Assembly (NCBI GenBank): GCA_964348275.1
Contig: CAYGBT010000011.1
Coordinates: 22,754 to 86,753 of the forward strand
Reading direction: 5' to 3'
From: CSP1-5 sp964348275
Lineage (GTDB): Bacteria; Methylomirabilota; Methylomirabilia; Methylomirabilales; CSP1-5
Length of the DNA: 64,000 bases
Shown: positions 42,061-50,309 of the stretch, one piece after another
How the letters are laid out: each line of letters opens with the position of its first letter
How positions within the stretch are numbered: position 1 is the first letter of the stretch
The notes under the pieces: model-generated
What the model was told of the DNA's origin: nothing
Seen by the model: the letters and a program-made list of their open reading frames with translations, nothing else
Database searches by the model: none
Program-made: the position numbers and the translations under genes

Positions 42061-42333
42061 TTATGCCACCATCTTCAGCAGCCTGCTGGTCTCATCTTCC
42101 CACGAACCGCTGGGACGATCAGGGGGTGGTGTCGGGATGAAGTGACGAACGGTGTACCCGCACACGCGGCACCGTCGGTAAAAATAGGAGCGCTTCTCCT
42201 CACCTTGGACCCCACCGATCTGCTCCATATTCCGGGCACAACAGGCCTTTCCCTTGGTGGGCGAGACAATCCGACTCGGATAATTGTTCAGGGGTGGCTT
42301 TTCGTCAGTGTATTCTACAATCGTTGTGTTCAT
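42061..42333 (-). CDS. Small zinc-ribbon-like protein
   Basis: A 90-residue protein if begun at the ATG at 42333. Cys residues are arranged as KACCARN and RCRVCGY, enough for one zinc site, followed by a Pro-rich tail with Trp (PTPPPDRPSGSWEDET). Possibly a small regulatory or RNA-binding protein. Family not recognised. Confidence 0.5.
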   Translation of the reverse strand: MNTTIVEYTDEKPPLNNYPSRIVSPTKGKACCARNMEQIGGVQGEEKRSYFYRRCRVCGYTVRHFIPTPPPDRPSGSWEDETSRLLKMVA

Positions 42334-42384
42334 CTTAACCCTCTCTCGTCCCATGGGGGGACGGATGATTCATCGTTTGTCTCG

Positions 42385-42990
42385 TTAGGCTTGGTACATT
42401 CGGAGATGCTGCTTGAGCTCGTCCAAGCAGCCTTCCAGCACAGTCAGGTCCCTGCGCACTTTCGCGAGCAGGATCCCACCTTCTATGCCAGCAAAGATGA
42501 ACTCTGCGAGCCGCTCTGAATGCACGTTCCGGGCCAATTGTCCCTTCGCCTGGGCCTTGGCGAGGGCATTGGCAATAAGATTCCGATAACTTTCAATGAT
42601 CCCACCAATACGCTGCCGGAACCCATCATGGATATCGCTCAGTTCGAGGGCCAGGTTCCCAAGGGGGCATCCCCCCACGCACCCCGCCTCCCGCTGCATA
42701 GAGACGACGAGGTCAAACAGATCAAAGACCTCTTGAAGCGGGTCATCGCCCCTCCCAAAGACCTCCCGGCCTAACTGTTGTGAAGTCCATAACGCCAACC
42801 GATCCAAGATGGCATAGCCCAGCTCATCCTTGCTTTTATAATGATAATAAAAATTCCCCTTTCCGACACCGCTCTCCCGCAGGATCTCTTCCAGGCTCGT
42901 GTTATTGAACCCCTGCCGATGGATTAATTCACAGGCCACCTGCAGGATTTGCTCTTTAGTGCTGGCCCCTTTAGCGGTCTGGGTCTCCAT
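42385..42990 (-). CDS. TetR/AcrR-family transcriptional regulator
   Basis: A 201-residue regulator. The N-terminal helix-turn-helix is typical: KEQILQVACELIHRQGFNNT, SLEEILRESGVGKGNFYYHY and KSKDELGYAILD. The C-terminal ligand domain contains Cys in AGCVGGCPLGNLALELSD, as in the LmrA/YxaF-type subgroup. A near-perfect 20-base palindrome lies just upstream at 43009-43028, so autoregulation is likely. The divergent target is unclear. Confidence 0.9.
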   Translation of the reverse strand: METQTAKGASTKEQILQVACELIHRQGFNNTSLEEILRESGVGKGNFYYHYKSKDELGYAILDRLALWTSQQLGREVFGRGDDPLQEVFDLFDLVVSMQREAGCVGGCPLGNLALELSDIHDGFRQRIGGIIESYRNLIANALAKAQAKGQLARNVHSERLAEFIFAGIEGGILLAKVRRDLTVLEGCLDELKQHLRMYQA

Positions 42991-43008
42991 ATCCCTCGTT
43001 TATATGTC

Positions 43009-43028
43009 TGTACCGACCGGTCAGTACA
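43009..43028. promoter_or_regulatory. Palindromic operator for the TetR regulator
   Basis: TGTACCGACC followed by GGTCAGTACA is a 20-base palindrome with one mismatched pair. It lies 19 bases before the TetR start. The core GACCGGTC is a common TetR-type site. Confidence 0.65.
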
Positions 43029-43172
43029 CCAATAAGATAAACCACTCTCTGGTGTCTGTCAAGCTGAAATTTCTACTCAGTTTCCCCATGCCCAACCCCT
43101 ACGAGACACCCTCCTGTCTTTAATCCGACCACCCCCTCCCCCCCACCGGCCAGGTCCAGGACACCCCCCAGG

Positions 43173-43249
43173 CGGAAGCTCCTGGACTCCGGGGCTGCCT
43201 ATAGCTACGATACCTTCGGCAACCTGGTCCAGAAACTGCAGAACTTAGG
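43173..43249 (+). pseudogene. Fragment of an Rhs/YD-repeat gene
   Basis: This stretch translates to RKLLDSGAAYSYDTFGNLVQ KLQN with no stop. The YxYDxxGNLxxK word is the hallmark of Rhs/YD-repeat proteins. Only one repeat remains, with no start and no continuation, so it is a scar of a lost polymorphic-toxin gene. The three orphan ORFs that follow may be its former cargo or immunity genes. Confidence 0.5.
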
Positions 43250-43272
43250 GGGGCTCAAGAGGAGGAGGTGCT

Positions 43273-43665
43273 ATGACGCTGCCACCCCGGATAAAGCTGA
43301 ACCGTTCGACCTTGATTTGGGCCGTACCCGTGGCAGTAGCGGGCATCGTTGCTGCGGTCATCGTTGCTGCGGTCATCGTTGTGAATTGGGGAACAACCGA
43401 ACATACCCAATACAAGAAAAGCAAATCCGTCGACAGCTGTAAGCAGATACGTCTCGGCATGACGAAAGAGCAGGTACTCAAGATTATGCCAGAACCTGTG
43501 GGCACAATCTCTTACAAAAGACGGGGGAGAGAAAAGGAAAAGGTGCTCTTCCCTTCGCGAGCCGCCGCTTCAATACCACCTCACACTGTAATTGATCGAA
43601 GCACAGACCGCGTAGAAGAAGTCGTCTGCAATGACAAGTATCGCCTGCGTAAAGACCAAACGTGA
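43273..43665 (+). CDS. Membrane-anchored protein with BamE-like domain
   Basis: A 130-residue protein behind AGGAGGAGG. One long N-terminal helix is present (WAVPVAVAGIVAAVIVAAVI). The outer part (CKQIRLGMTKEQVLKIMPEP and EEVVCNDKYRL) resembles the SmpA/BamE-type fold, where LGMTKEQV is a common word. It starts directly after an Rhs scar. Function unknown. Confidence 0.6.
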   Translation: MTLPPRIKLNRSTLIWAVPVAVAGIVAAVIVAAVIVVNWGTTEHTQYKKSKSVDSCKQIRLGMTKEQVLKIMPEPVGTISYKRRGREKEKVLFPSRAAASIPPHTVIDRSTDRVEEVVCNDKYRLRKDQT

Positions 43666-43678
43666 CCCAAAAGTTTCG

Positions 43679-43891
43679 ATGGATAAATGGAGTGTACTCT
43701 TAGGTTTTCTTTTGTCGATTTGGGGAACACTGATTATCACGAACCCGAGATACTATGGCTATGTCTATGGCCGGTATTTTGACTTCGCGGCATACCATAT
43801 CCCCTTGGGTCTTTTCATCGTCGCACTTGGCATCTTTTTCATTACCATAGGAGTGCGAAAGGAAAACGGAAATGGCAGTCAGCATTCCTGA
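43679..43891 (+). CDS. Small membrane protein
   Basis: A 70-residue protein begun at the ATG at 43679. Two helices are clear: WSVLLGFLLSIWGTLIIT and YHIPLGLFIVALGIFFITIG. The sequence between them is Tyr-rich (NPRYYGYVYGRYFDFAAY). It lies 13 bases after the previous ORF and overlaps the next by 20, so the three form a small operon. No family recognised. Confidence 0.5.
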   Translation: MDKWSVLLGFLLSIWGTLIITNPRYYGYVYGRYFDFAAYHIPLGLFIVALGIFFITIGVRKENGNGSQHS

Positions 43892-44759
43892 TGGGACATT
43901 ATTGCGGGGACTCCCGTCCAAAAAAAAGGACGTTTCCGTGAGTAAATTACCCATGGCTACCGGCGTACCTGATAGGCTGAGGAGAAGAAGAACTCTCTTT
44001 GCGTACAGGTGCGAAAAGATGCTCCGCAGATTAAGGCTTCTGTTGAGGACCTTCACTCCAGTCGAGGAGCAGATCCTCCAGCTCGTAGGCGATACCCTGC
44101 CAGACGACCACAGATCGCTGTTCTATTCCCAAGTCAAGAGCATCAATAAGGTGCAAAGAACTTTGGATTGGACCGAGATCAATTTTTACTGCATGGAGTT
44201 CGGAAAGGTCCGCTGGAATCCTAATCTCCTCTTCCCAAACCGTGCAGAATTTGAAATTGGAACAGTGGATTATCGAATCAAGGGAGTTCGTTTCGCAACT
44301 AATTTGTCGGCTGTAGGGGGTCATATTTTTTCCTTGGTCACCCGACCGAACATCAAGCCCTATTGCCTCGATAGAATTGACGAAGTTGAGGCGGTAACGA
44401 TTACTGGGGATCCCGGTGATCGAATGTCCGGAATCGACATCAACGTCGACTTTCCCCCCAACGAATTCTTGCAATACATCGAGAGTGCGGAGTCGCCCGA
44501 AGTTCAGGGATGGCACATCCTCACTCTGCCGGAGGTATATCGCGTCCCCCTGCCTGCCGGTGACTTCCTAATCCTAGGGGTGAGGCAAGGGGAAGAATAC
44601 CTCATGACACCTGACAAGCCAGAGGATTCAGGCGTTTACTTCATCATAGTGGAGGACAACAAGGTTTATCGACAGACGAAAAGCTTCCGAAAAGTCTTGA
44701 TCAGCTGGCCAGACAGGAGCCTGGAAAACAAGGAGAGAACGGAAAGAAATACAGCGTGA
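43872..44759 (+). CDS. Hypothetical protein, orphan of the Rhs-scar cluster
   Basis: A 295-residue soluble protein behind AAAGGAAAACGG. It has a basic N-terminal part (RLRRRRTLFAYRCEKMLRRL) and then a region with many aromatic residues (NKVQRTLDWTEINFYCMEFG, VDYRIKGVRFATNLSAVGGH, WHILTLPEVYRVPLPAGDFL). No domain is recognised. Base use is more AT-rich than the neighbouring ribBA gene, consistent with transfer. It could be an immunity or effector remnant, but nothing shows that directly. Confidence 0.55.
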   Translation: MAVSIPDGTLLRGLPSKKKDVSVSKLPMATGVPDRLRRRRTLFAYRCEKMLRRLRLLLRTFTPVEEQILQLVGDTLPDDHRSLFYSQVKSINKVQRTLDWTEINFYCMEFGKVRWNPNLLFPNRAEFEIGTVDYRIKGVRFATNLSAVGGHIFSLVTRPNIKPYCLDRIDEVEAVTITGDPGDRMSGIDINVDFPPNEFLQYIESAESPEVQGWHILTLPEVYRVPLPAGDFLILGVRQGEEYLMTPDKPEDSGVYFIIVEDNKVYRQTKSFRKVLISWPDRSLENKERTERNTA

Positions 44760-44764
44760 AACGG

Positions 44765-45187
44765 CTACGAGGAGGCAAGCGTCTGGCGGAGCCTGGCGGC
44801 GATTTGTTGGAGGTCCTCCTTGCCGCCCATGCGAGCGACGCTCTTCATGCTTCCACCCCCGTCGCCCGAATACCGGGGGATGATGTGGATGTGCACATGA
44901 AGGACCTCTTGCCCGGCTGCCTTGCCGTTATTGACGCCCAAGTTGAAGCCGCCTGCCCCCATGGCCGCCTGCAATTTTGTCGCAACCAGAACGGCCGCCT
45001 GAAAGAGCCGTCCCGCATCATCGGCTGACATTTCAGTTAAGGTTGCATAGTGCTCTCGGGGGATGACCAACGTGTGCCCCGGGGTGCAGGGGAAGATATC
45101 GAGGAAGGCTACCGCCCCTTCGCCTTCATAGACCGTGTGGGCGGGTCGCACTCCTTGAGCGATTTGGCAGAAAAGGCATCCGCTCAT
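44765..45187 (-). CDS. HIT-family nucleotide hydrolase
   Basis: A 140-residue protein begun at the ATG at 45187. Zinc-type start CLFCQIAQG, then AFLDIFPCTPGHTLVIPREH and the histidine triad in LHVHIHIIPRYSGD. HIT proteins of the HINT branch hydrolyse adenosine phosphoramidates. It overlaps ribBA by 4 bases and completes a three-gene operon. Confidence 0.93.
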   Translation of the reverse strand: MSGCLFCQIAQGVRPAHTVYEGEGAVAFLDIFPCTPGHTLVIPREHYATLTEMSADDAGRLFQAAVLVATKLQAAMGAGGFNLGVNNGKAAGQEVLHVHIHIIPRYSGDGGGSMKSVARMGGKEDLQQIAARLRQTLASS

Positions 45188-46320
45188 TGCGCAGCCCGCC
45201 TTCCCCGCTCCCTCACATGCAGGGGGACCCACTCCACGACCTCAAGCCCGAAGCCGTCAAGTCCCACGATGCGCCGGGGACTGCTAGTCAGGAGTCGGAT
45301 CCGGCTCAGCCCCAGATCCACTAGAATCTGGGCCCCGATACCATACTCCCTGAGATCCATGCGAGTCGGGTGAGATCCAGGAGCCTGGGGCGTCGCCATG
45401 TCCGTGAGATGGTTTGTCCACCCTATACCGCCCGATGCCTCCCGGATGTACACCAAGACCCCCTGGCCCGCCTTGCCAATGCGCTCGAGGGAGGCCTCTA
45501 GTTTCTCTCCGCAGTCGCAGCGAAGAGACCGGAGGGCGTCGCCGAGGAGACATTCCGACTGGACCCTCACTAGCACCTCCTCCGCCGTCGTCGGCTCCCC
45601 CAGGATCAGCGCCAGGTGATGCCGTCCATCCATCTGGCTCTCATACAGGATGCTCTGGAAGGTGCCGTATCGGGTGGGCAACGTGGTCGTCCCGAGGCGC
45701 TTGACGAGCTTTTCCCGCCGCATGCGGAAGTCGATCAACGCCTTGAGGGTCACGATAGCCAGGCGGTGGCGCTCTGCAAAGGCCTGCAGTTCAGGAAAGC
45801 GGGAGGCCTCGCCGTCCTCGGTAAGAACGGCGCAGAGGGCGGCTCCCGGGTAGAGACCGGCCAGGCGACACAGATCGAGGGCGGCCTCGGCCTGCCCAGC
45901 TCGGGTCAGGACCCCCCCTTCCTTGGCCCGAAGTGGAAAGATATGGCCGGGTCGGCCTAGATCCTCGGGGCGGGCTTTGGGATCGACCAGTGTCTGGATC
46001 GTGATGGCGCGATCAAAGGCAGAGATCCCGGTCGTCGTTCCCGCCCTGGCATCGACTGAGACACAGTAGGTGATATCACCGGAGGCTGGCCGATCCGACA
46101 CCATAACCGGGATCTTGAGGGCATCGAGGCGATCCCCGGTCAGGGCCACACAGATAATCCCCCGCGCCTCGCGGGCCATAAAGTTCACGCCCTCAGGAGT
46201 GGCCCGTTCTGCCGCTACCGTCAGTACTCCCTCACTCTCGGCAGCCTGGTCGTCGGCCAAGACGACCATTCGCCCTTCTCGCACGGACCGAATGGCTTCC
46301 TCTACTGAAAGATCCTTCAC
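45184..46320 (-). CDS. RibBA-like protein with altered active sites in both domains
   Basis: A 378-residue homologue of bifunctional DHBP synthase/GTP cyclohydrolase II. In the first domain the usual D-x-R-E-N-E-G-D is DQAAESEGV, GHTEA is GQAEA (metal His lost) and the Cys-Glu of motif CE is CAV. In the second domain the zinc Cys (SECLLGD and RCDCGEK) are kept, but RQEGRGIGL is REASGGIGW and the segment before MDLREYGIGAQ is about seven residues short. Both reactions of riboflavin synthesis may therefore be impaired. It overlaps genes on both sides by 4 bases. Confidence 0.8.
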   Translation of the reverse strand: MKDLSVEEAIRSVREGRMVVLADDQAAESEGVLTVAAERATPEGVNFMAREARGIICVALTGDRLDALKIPVMVSDRPASGDITYCVSVDARAGTTTGISAFDRAITIQTLVDPKARPEDLGRPGHIFPLRAKEGGVLTRAGQAEAALDLCRLAGLYPGAALCAVLTEDGEASRFPELQAFAERHRLAIVTLKALIDFRMRREKLVKRLGTTTLPTRYGTFQSILYESQMDGRHHLALILGEPTTAEEVLVRVQSECLLGDALRSLRCDCGEKLEASLERIGKAGQGVLVYIREASGGIGWTNHLTDMATPQAPGSHPTRMDLREYGIGAQILVDLGLSRIRLLTSSPRRIVGLDGFGLEVVEWVPLHVRERGRRAAQ

Positions 46321-47306
46321 TGGTACTCCTCAAGTGCAGTCCGGATGGCCTGCAGGTGAGTTTCGGGAACATCCAGGGGAACAACGCAGCCGGGAGCCAG
46401 GATGTGCCCGAGGCCCCCGGTCTGTTTCAAGGCATCCTTCACTTGAGCCGACACGGCGTCCGCGGGGCCGCTCCGGAGCGTCTCGACCTCATTGAGCCCC
46501 CCTACGACCACACCTCCAAAGAGCTCCTGCGCCTCCCGAAGTGAGGGCGAGGTTCGCCGGTCGTGCCAGTTGATAGCGGGAACCGGATAGGCTGCCATCA
46601 CTTCGAATGGAATGTCCACGCCGTGGACGTGCAGGACAGAAAAGGGGCTCCGCTGAGCCGCCTCCTCCAAGACTTGCCGGTCATACGGTTCTGCAAAAGT
46701 CCGATGTTGGTCGGCGGTCAAGAGCCCGGACGCCGCCACCTGAGTGGCAAAAAAGATCCCGTCACCTCCCGAATCCAGACAGGCGGTAACATACCGCCTC
46801 ATCGTCTCGGTGATGACTTCGAGGGCTCCGTGGATCTGCGCAGGCTTTTCCCGCAGGTCCGCCAGCAATCGCTCGTCGCCCGCCAGTTTTTTCGCGATAG
46901 ACAGGGGACCAAAAATGGTCTGAAGGATAGGCGCGTCGTCCCGGCGCCCCTTCACGACCTCACGGAGACATCTGAGCTCTCGACCCAATGCCCCCTCCTC
47001 GGGATCCAGGGGACGAATTTGCGCCCAGTCGCCGGGACCTTTGACCGCATGATCGACGCAGACCCGGGAGCCGTCGACGCCGCCGCGGTACGCGACGCGA
47101 CAGCCCCAGTCCACCACAGCATAGACCCCGGTGGGCATGACCTTGATGAAATCCAGGTCATGGCGGGTGTGAAAGGCGAGCAGGGCCTCGGCCAGTGCGA
47201 CCGGATCCTCGTCGAGATCAGGAAAATGCCGCCAGAAGCTCACCGGAGCTCGGTCGACGGCCTTTCGTACGAGCGCTGCCTGGATCCGCTCTGCCTTCGT
47301 CATCAC
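46317..47306 (-). CDS. Uroporphyrinogen decarboxylase (URO-D) family protein
   Basis: A 329-residue TIM-barrel protein. The start (AERIQAALVRKAVDRAPVSF, HTRHDLDFIKVMPTGVY) and end (FGGVVVGGLNEVETLRSGPA, GGLGHILAPGCVVPLDVPET) follow the URO-D/methylcobamide:CoM methyltransferase-like superfamily. The canonical HemE substrate start (P..R....PVW..RQAGRY) is absent, so it is probably not HemE. Corrinoid-linked methyl transfer is one possibility. It is first in an operon with ribBA-like and HIT genes. Confidence 0.85.
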   Translation of the reverse strand: MMTKAERIQAALVRKAVDRAPVSFWRHFPDLDEDPVALAEALLAFHTRHDLDFIKVMPTGVYAVVDWGCRVAYRGGVDGSRVCVDHAVKGPGDWAQIRPLDPEEGALGRELRCLREVVKGRRDDAPILQTIFGPLSIAKKLAGDERLLADLREKPAQIHGALEVITETMRRYVTACLDSGGDGIFFATQVAASGLLTADQHRTFAEPYDRQVLEEAAQRSPFSVLHVHGVDIPFEVMAAYPVPAINWHDRRTSPSLREAQELFGGVVVGGLNEVETLRSGPADAVSAQVKDALKQTGGLGHILAPGCVVPLDVPETHLQAIRTALEEYQ

Positions 47307-47608
47307 GCTCCTAAGGACAGCTGACAGCCGTCAGCAGCCAGCAGTCGGCTTGCCTTTCCAACAACGCGTTGCGGGAATTTCCCGAAGGCCTGCCGGGATC
47401 CGCAAACACCGCTGGTCTTCTATCATAGAGAGTGCGTCGGAGTATTGTCAACGATTCGCAGCACGTCTGGGACTAAAGAGCAGTGCCTCGGGAGCGATGC
47501 AGGCGGCCCATTGAAATTTCAGGCGAGAGTGGGTCATTTGACAAGGAATTAGCAGCATGCTATCGTGATTTTTATGTTTATTTTTCCTTGCTTTGAGGAG
47601 AAAGATTC
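47307..47608 (+). promoter_or_regulatory. Promoter region of clpB
   Basis: A strong promoter is seen: TTGACA at 47538-47543, a 17-base spacer and TATCGT at 47561-47566, then an AT-rich leader and GAGGAGAAAGATTC before the ATG. No CIRCE (TTAGCACTC-N9-GAGTGCTAA) is present; only a short TAGCA-GCA-TGCTA inverted word lies in the spacer. The left part of the gap holds a CAGC-word array (47.32-47.35 kb). Confidence 0.6.
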
Positions 47609-50203
47609 ATGCGGCTTGACCAGTTTACTGTCAAGGCCCAGGAGGCCATTGATACGGCCCGTCGGCAGGCCGTCGAACTCACCCACCAGGCGATCGACGT
47701 AGAGCACCTCTTGCTTGCGCTGGTGGAGCAACAAGACGGCCTGATTCCCCCGCTGCTTCAAAAGCTGGGGGCGAACCTTCATCTTCTCCGGACGAAGCTC
47801 CGCGAAGAGCTCGAGCGAACCCCGAAGGTCCAGGGGGCCGGTGGGCAGTACATCACGCCGCGTCTCGAAAAAGTGCTTCAAGCGGCTATTCAGGAGGCAA
47901 CCCACCTCAGGGACGACTACGTCTCGACCGAACACCTGCTCCTCGCCATCATCGAACAGGGAGGCGGGGTGGCAGAACGGATCCTGAAGGAAGCCGGCAT
48001 CAGTAAGGATGGCGTCTATGCCGCCCTGGCCGCCGTACGGGGCGGTCAACGGGTCACCGACCCGCATCCGGAGGAAAAGTATCAAGCACTGGAGCGCTAC
48101 AGTCGGGAGCTGACCGATCTGGCGCGCAAGGGCAAGCTGGACCCGGTCATCGGCCGCGATGACGAGATCCGGCGGGTCATCCATGTGCTCTCCCGCCGGA
48201 CCAAAAACAACCCGGTCCTCATTGGCGAGCCCGGCGTGGGGAAGACCGCGATCGTCGAGGGGCTGGCGCAACGGATCGCGGACGGGGATGTCCCCGAGTC
48301 CCTTAAGAACAAGCGGGTGGTGGCGTTGGACATCGGCGCCTTGGTGGCCGGATCAAAATACCGCGGGGAATTTGAAGACCGGCTCAAGGCCGTCCTGAAA
48401 GAGATCACCGACTCCGAGGGGCAGATTATCTGTTTCATCGACGAGCTGCACACCCTGGTCGGGGCGGGGGCCGCCGAAGGGGCGGTGGATGCCTCCAATA
48501 TGCTCAAGCCGGCCCTGGCGCGTGGCGAGCTCCGTTGCATCGGAGCCACCACGCTGGATGAGTACCGGAAACGCATCGAGAAAGACCCGGCCTTGGAGCG
48601 GCGGTTTCAGCCGGTCATGGTCGGTCAGCCCTCGGTGCAAGAGAGCGTGTCGATTCTTCGGGGCCTCAAGGAAAAGTACGAGGTCCACCACGGTGTACGG
48701 ATCAAGGATTCGGCCCTGGTCGCCGCTGCCGTCCTCAGCCACCGTTACATCAGCGACCGGTTCCTGCCGGACAAGGCCATCGACCTCATCGACGAGGCCG
48801 CTTCCCGGCTCCGCATGGAGATCGACAGCATGCCGACCGAGATCGACGAGGTGGAGCGGCGGATCCGCCAGCTGGAGGTCGAGCGGGAGGCCCTCCGGAA
48901 GGAGACCGATCCGGGCTCACAAAACCGCCTGAGGCATCTGGAGACAGAGTTAGCGAATTTGCGAGAGCGCTCGGCGGCTCTCAAGGCGCGCTGGGAGGGT
49001 GAGAAGACAGTCATCAAAAGTATTCGAGAGATCAAAGAGCGCCTGGAGCAGAGCCGCGTCGAGGAGCAACGGGCCGAGCGCCAAGGGGACCTGGCGAAGC
49101 TGGCAGAGCTGCGCTACGGGGTCATTACCCAACTCCAGAAAGAGCTCGACGCCGAGCGAGAGAAGCTCGAGGCGATGCAAAAGGAAGGCACGATGCTGAA
49201 GGAGGAGGTTGACGAAGAGGATATCGCAGAGGTCGTGGCGAAGTGGACCGGTATCCCGGTGACCCGGCTGATCGAGGGTGAGACCCAGAAACTCCTCCGG
49301 ATGGAGGCAAAGATCCGCGAGCGGGTGGTGGGCCAGGATGAGGCGATCAGTGCCGTGGCGAACGCCATCCGTCGAGCCCGCTCGGGTCTCCAGGACCCCA
49401 ATCGTCCCCTCGGTTCGTTCATCTTCCTGGGGCCGACAGGGGTCGGCAAGACGGAGCTGGCCAGAGCCTTAGCTGAGTTCCTCTTTGATGACGAGCGCGC
49501 CATGGTCCGTCTTGACATGTCAGAGTATATGGAGAAACATACGGTCTCCCGACTGATCGGCGCGCCCCCCGGGTACGTCGGATACGAGGAGGGAGGGCAG
49601 CTGACCGAAGCGGTCAGACGTCGCCCCTATTCGGTGCTCCTTTTTGACGAGATCGAGAAGGCGCACGCCGATGTCTTTAATCTCTTGCTTCAGATCCTGG
49701 ATGACGGACGGCTCACCGATGGGCATGGCCGGACCGTCGACTTTCGGAACGCCATCATCATCATGACCTCGAATCTGGGGGGCGACTTTATCCAGACATT
49801 GTCCGATGAGGTAGAAATCCAAAAACGCATTCAGGAGACGCTCCGGAGCCACTTCCGGCCGGAGTTTCTGAACCGGATCGACGAAATTATCGTCTTCCAC
49901 CGCCTCGGTATGGCGGAGATCAAGCAGATCGTGGAGATTCAGCTGAAGCAACTGGGCAGGAGACTCGGCGACCGAAAGATCGAGGTCACCCTTTCGGACG
50001 CCGCCAAGCGGTATCTGGCGGAGGTCGGCTTTGACCTGGTCTATGGGGCCCGGCCTCTCAAGCGAGCACTGCAGCGGCTGGTGCTCGACCCACTGGCCGC
50101 AAGGATTCTCGAGGGACAGTTCAAGGAGGGAGATCACATCCTGGTCGACATGCAGCGCAACGAGGTGGCTTTTGCCAAGGCCAACGTGCTTCAGAGTCCA
50201 TAG
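47609..50203 (+). CDS. clpB: ATP-dependent disaggregase ClpB
   Basis: An 864-residue AAA+ protein. A double Clp N domain comes first (RLDQFTVKAQEAIDTARRQA onward). AAA1 has Walker A GEPGVGKTAIVEG and ICFIDELHTLVGAG. A coiled-coil middle domain spans about residues 410-530 (EEQRAERQGDLAKLAELRYG). AAA2 has GPTGVGKTELARAL, LLFDEIEKAH and ARPLKRALQRLV. It resolubilises aggregates with DnaK. The middle domain separates it from ClpC/ClpA. Confidence 0.97.
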   Translation: MRLDQFTVKAQEAIDTARRQAVELTHQAIDVEHLLLALVEQQDGLIPPLLQKLGANLHLLRTKLREELERTPKVQGAGGQYITPRLEKVLQAAIQEATHLRDDYVSTEHLLLAIIEQGGGVAERILKEAGISKDGVYAALAAVRGGQRVTDPHPEEKYQALERYSRELTDLARKGKLDPVIGRDDEIRRVIHVLSRRTKNNPVLIGEPGVGKTAIVEGLAQRIADGDVPESLKNKRVVALDIGALVAGSKYRGEFEDRLKAVLKEITDSEGQIICFIDELHTLVGAGAAEGAVDASNMLKPALARGELRCIGATTLDEYRKRIEKDPALERRFQPVMVGQPSVQESVSILRGLKEKYEVHHGVRIKDSALVAAAVLSHRYISDRFLPDKAIDLIDEAASRLRMEIDSMPTEIDEVERRIRQLEVEREALRKETDPGSQNRLRHLETELANLRERSAALKARWEGEKTVIKSIREIKERLEQSRVEEQRAERQGDLAKLAELRYGVITQLQKELDAEREKLEAMQKEGTMLKEEVDEEDIAEVVAKWTGIPVTRLIEGETQKLLRMEAKIRERVVGQDEAISAVANAIRRARSGLQDPNRPLGSFIFLGPTGVGKTELARALAEFLFDDERAMVRLDMSEYMEKHTVSRLIGAPPGYVGYEEGGQLTEAVRRRPYSVLLFDEIEKAHADVFNLLLQILDDGRLTDGHGRTVDFRNAIIIMTSNLGGDFIQTLSDEVEIQKRIQETLRSHFRPEFLNRIDEIIVFHRLGMAEIKQIVEIQLKQLGRRLGDRKIEVTLSDAAKRYLAEVGFDLVYGARPLKRALQRLVLDPLAARILEGQFKEGDHILVDMQRNEVAFAKANVLQSP

Positions 50204-50300
50204 TTCAGGGTTCATGGTTCATGGCTCGTGGAAGACATGGGATTTACTACCCTGAACTCTGGACCCTCGACTCTCAACGATCCTCCCTGAACCATAAACG
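50204..50300. repeat. GTTCA-word inverted array between clpB and the CoA transferase
   Basis: AGTTCAGGGTTCATGGTTCA and TGGCTCGTGGAAGACATGGG are followed by ATTTACTACCCTGAACTCTG and CTCCCTGAACCATAAAC. The reverse complement of 56.52-56.59 kb carries the same words in the same order, including the central TGGAAGACA and TTACTAC, so this is a dispersed unit and not just local wording. Confidence 0.7.
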
Positions 50301-50309
50301 GGGTATCTC

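Noticed and set aside
47544..47560. TAGCA-GCA-TGCTA as a CIRCE element before clpB
   Set aside because: Arms are only five bases and do not match the CIRCE consensus or its nine-base spacing.
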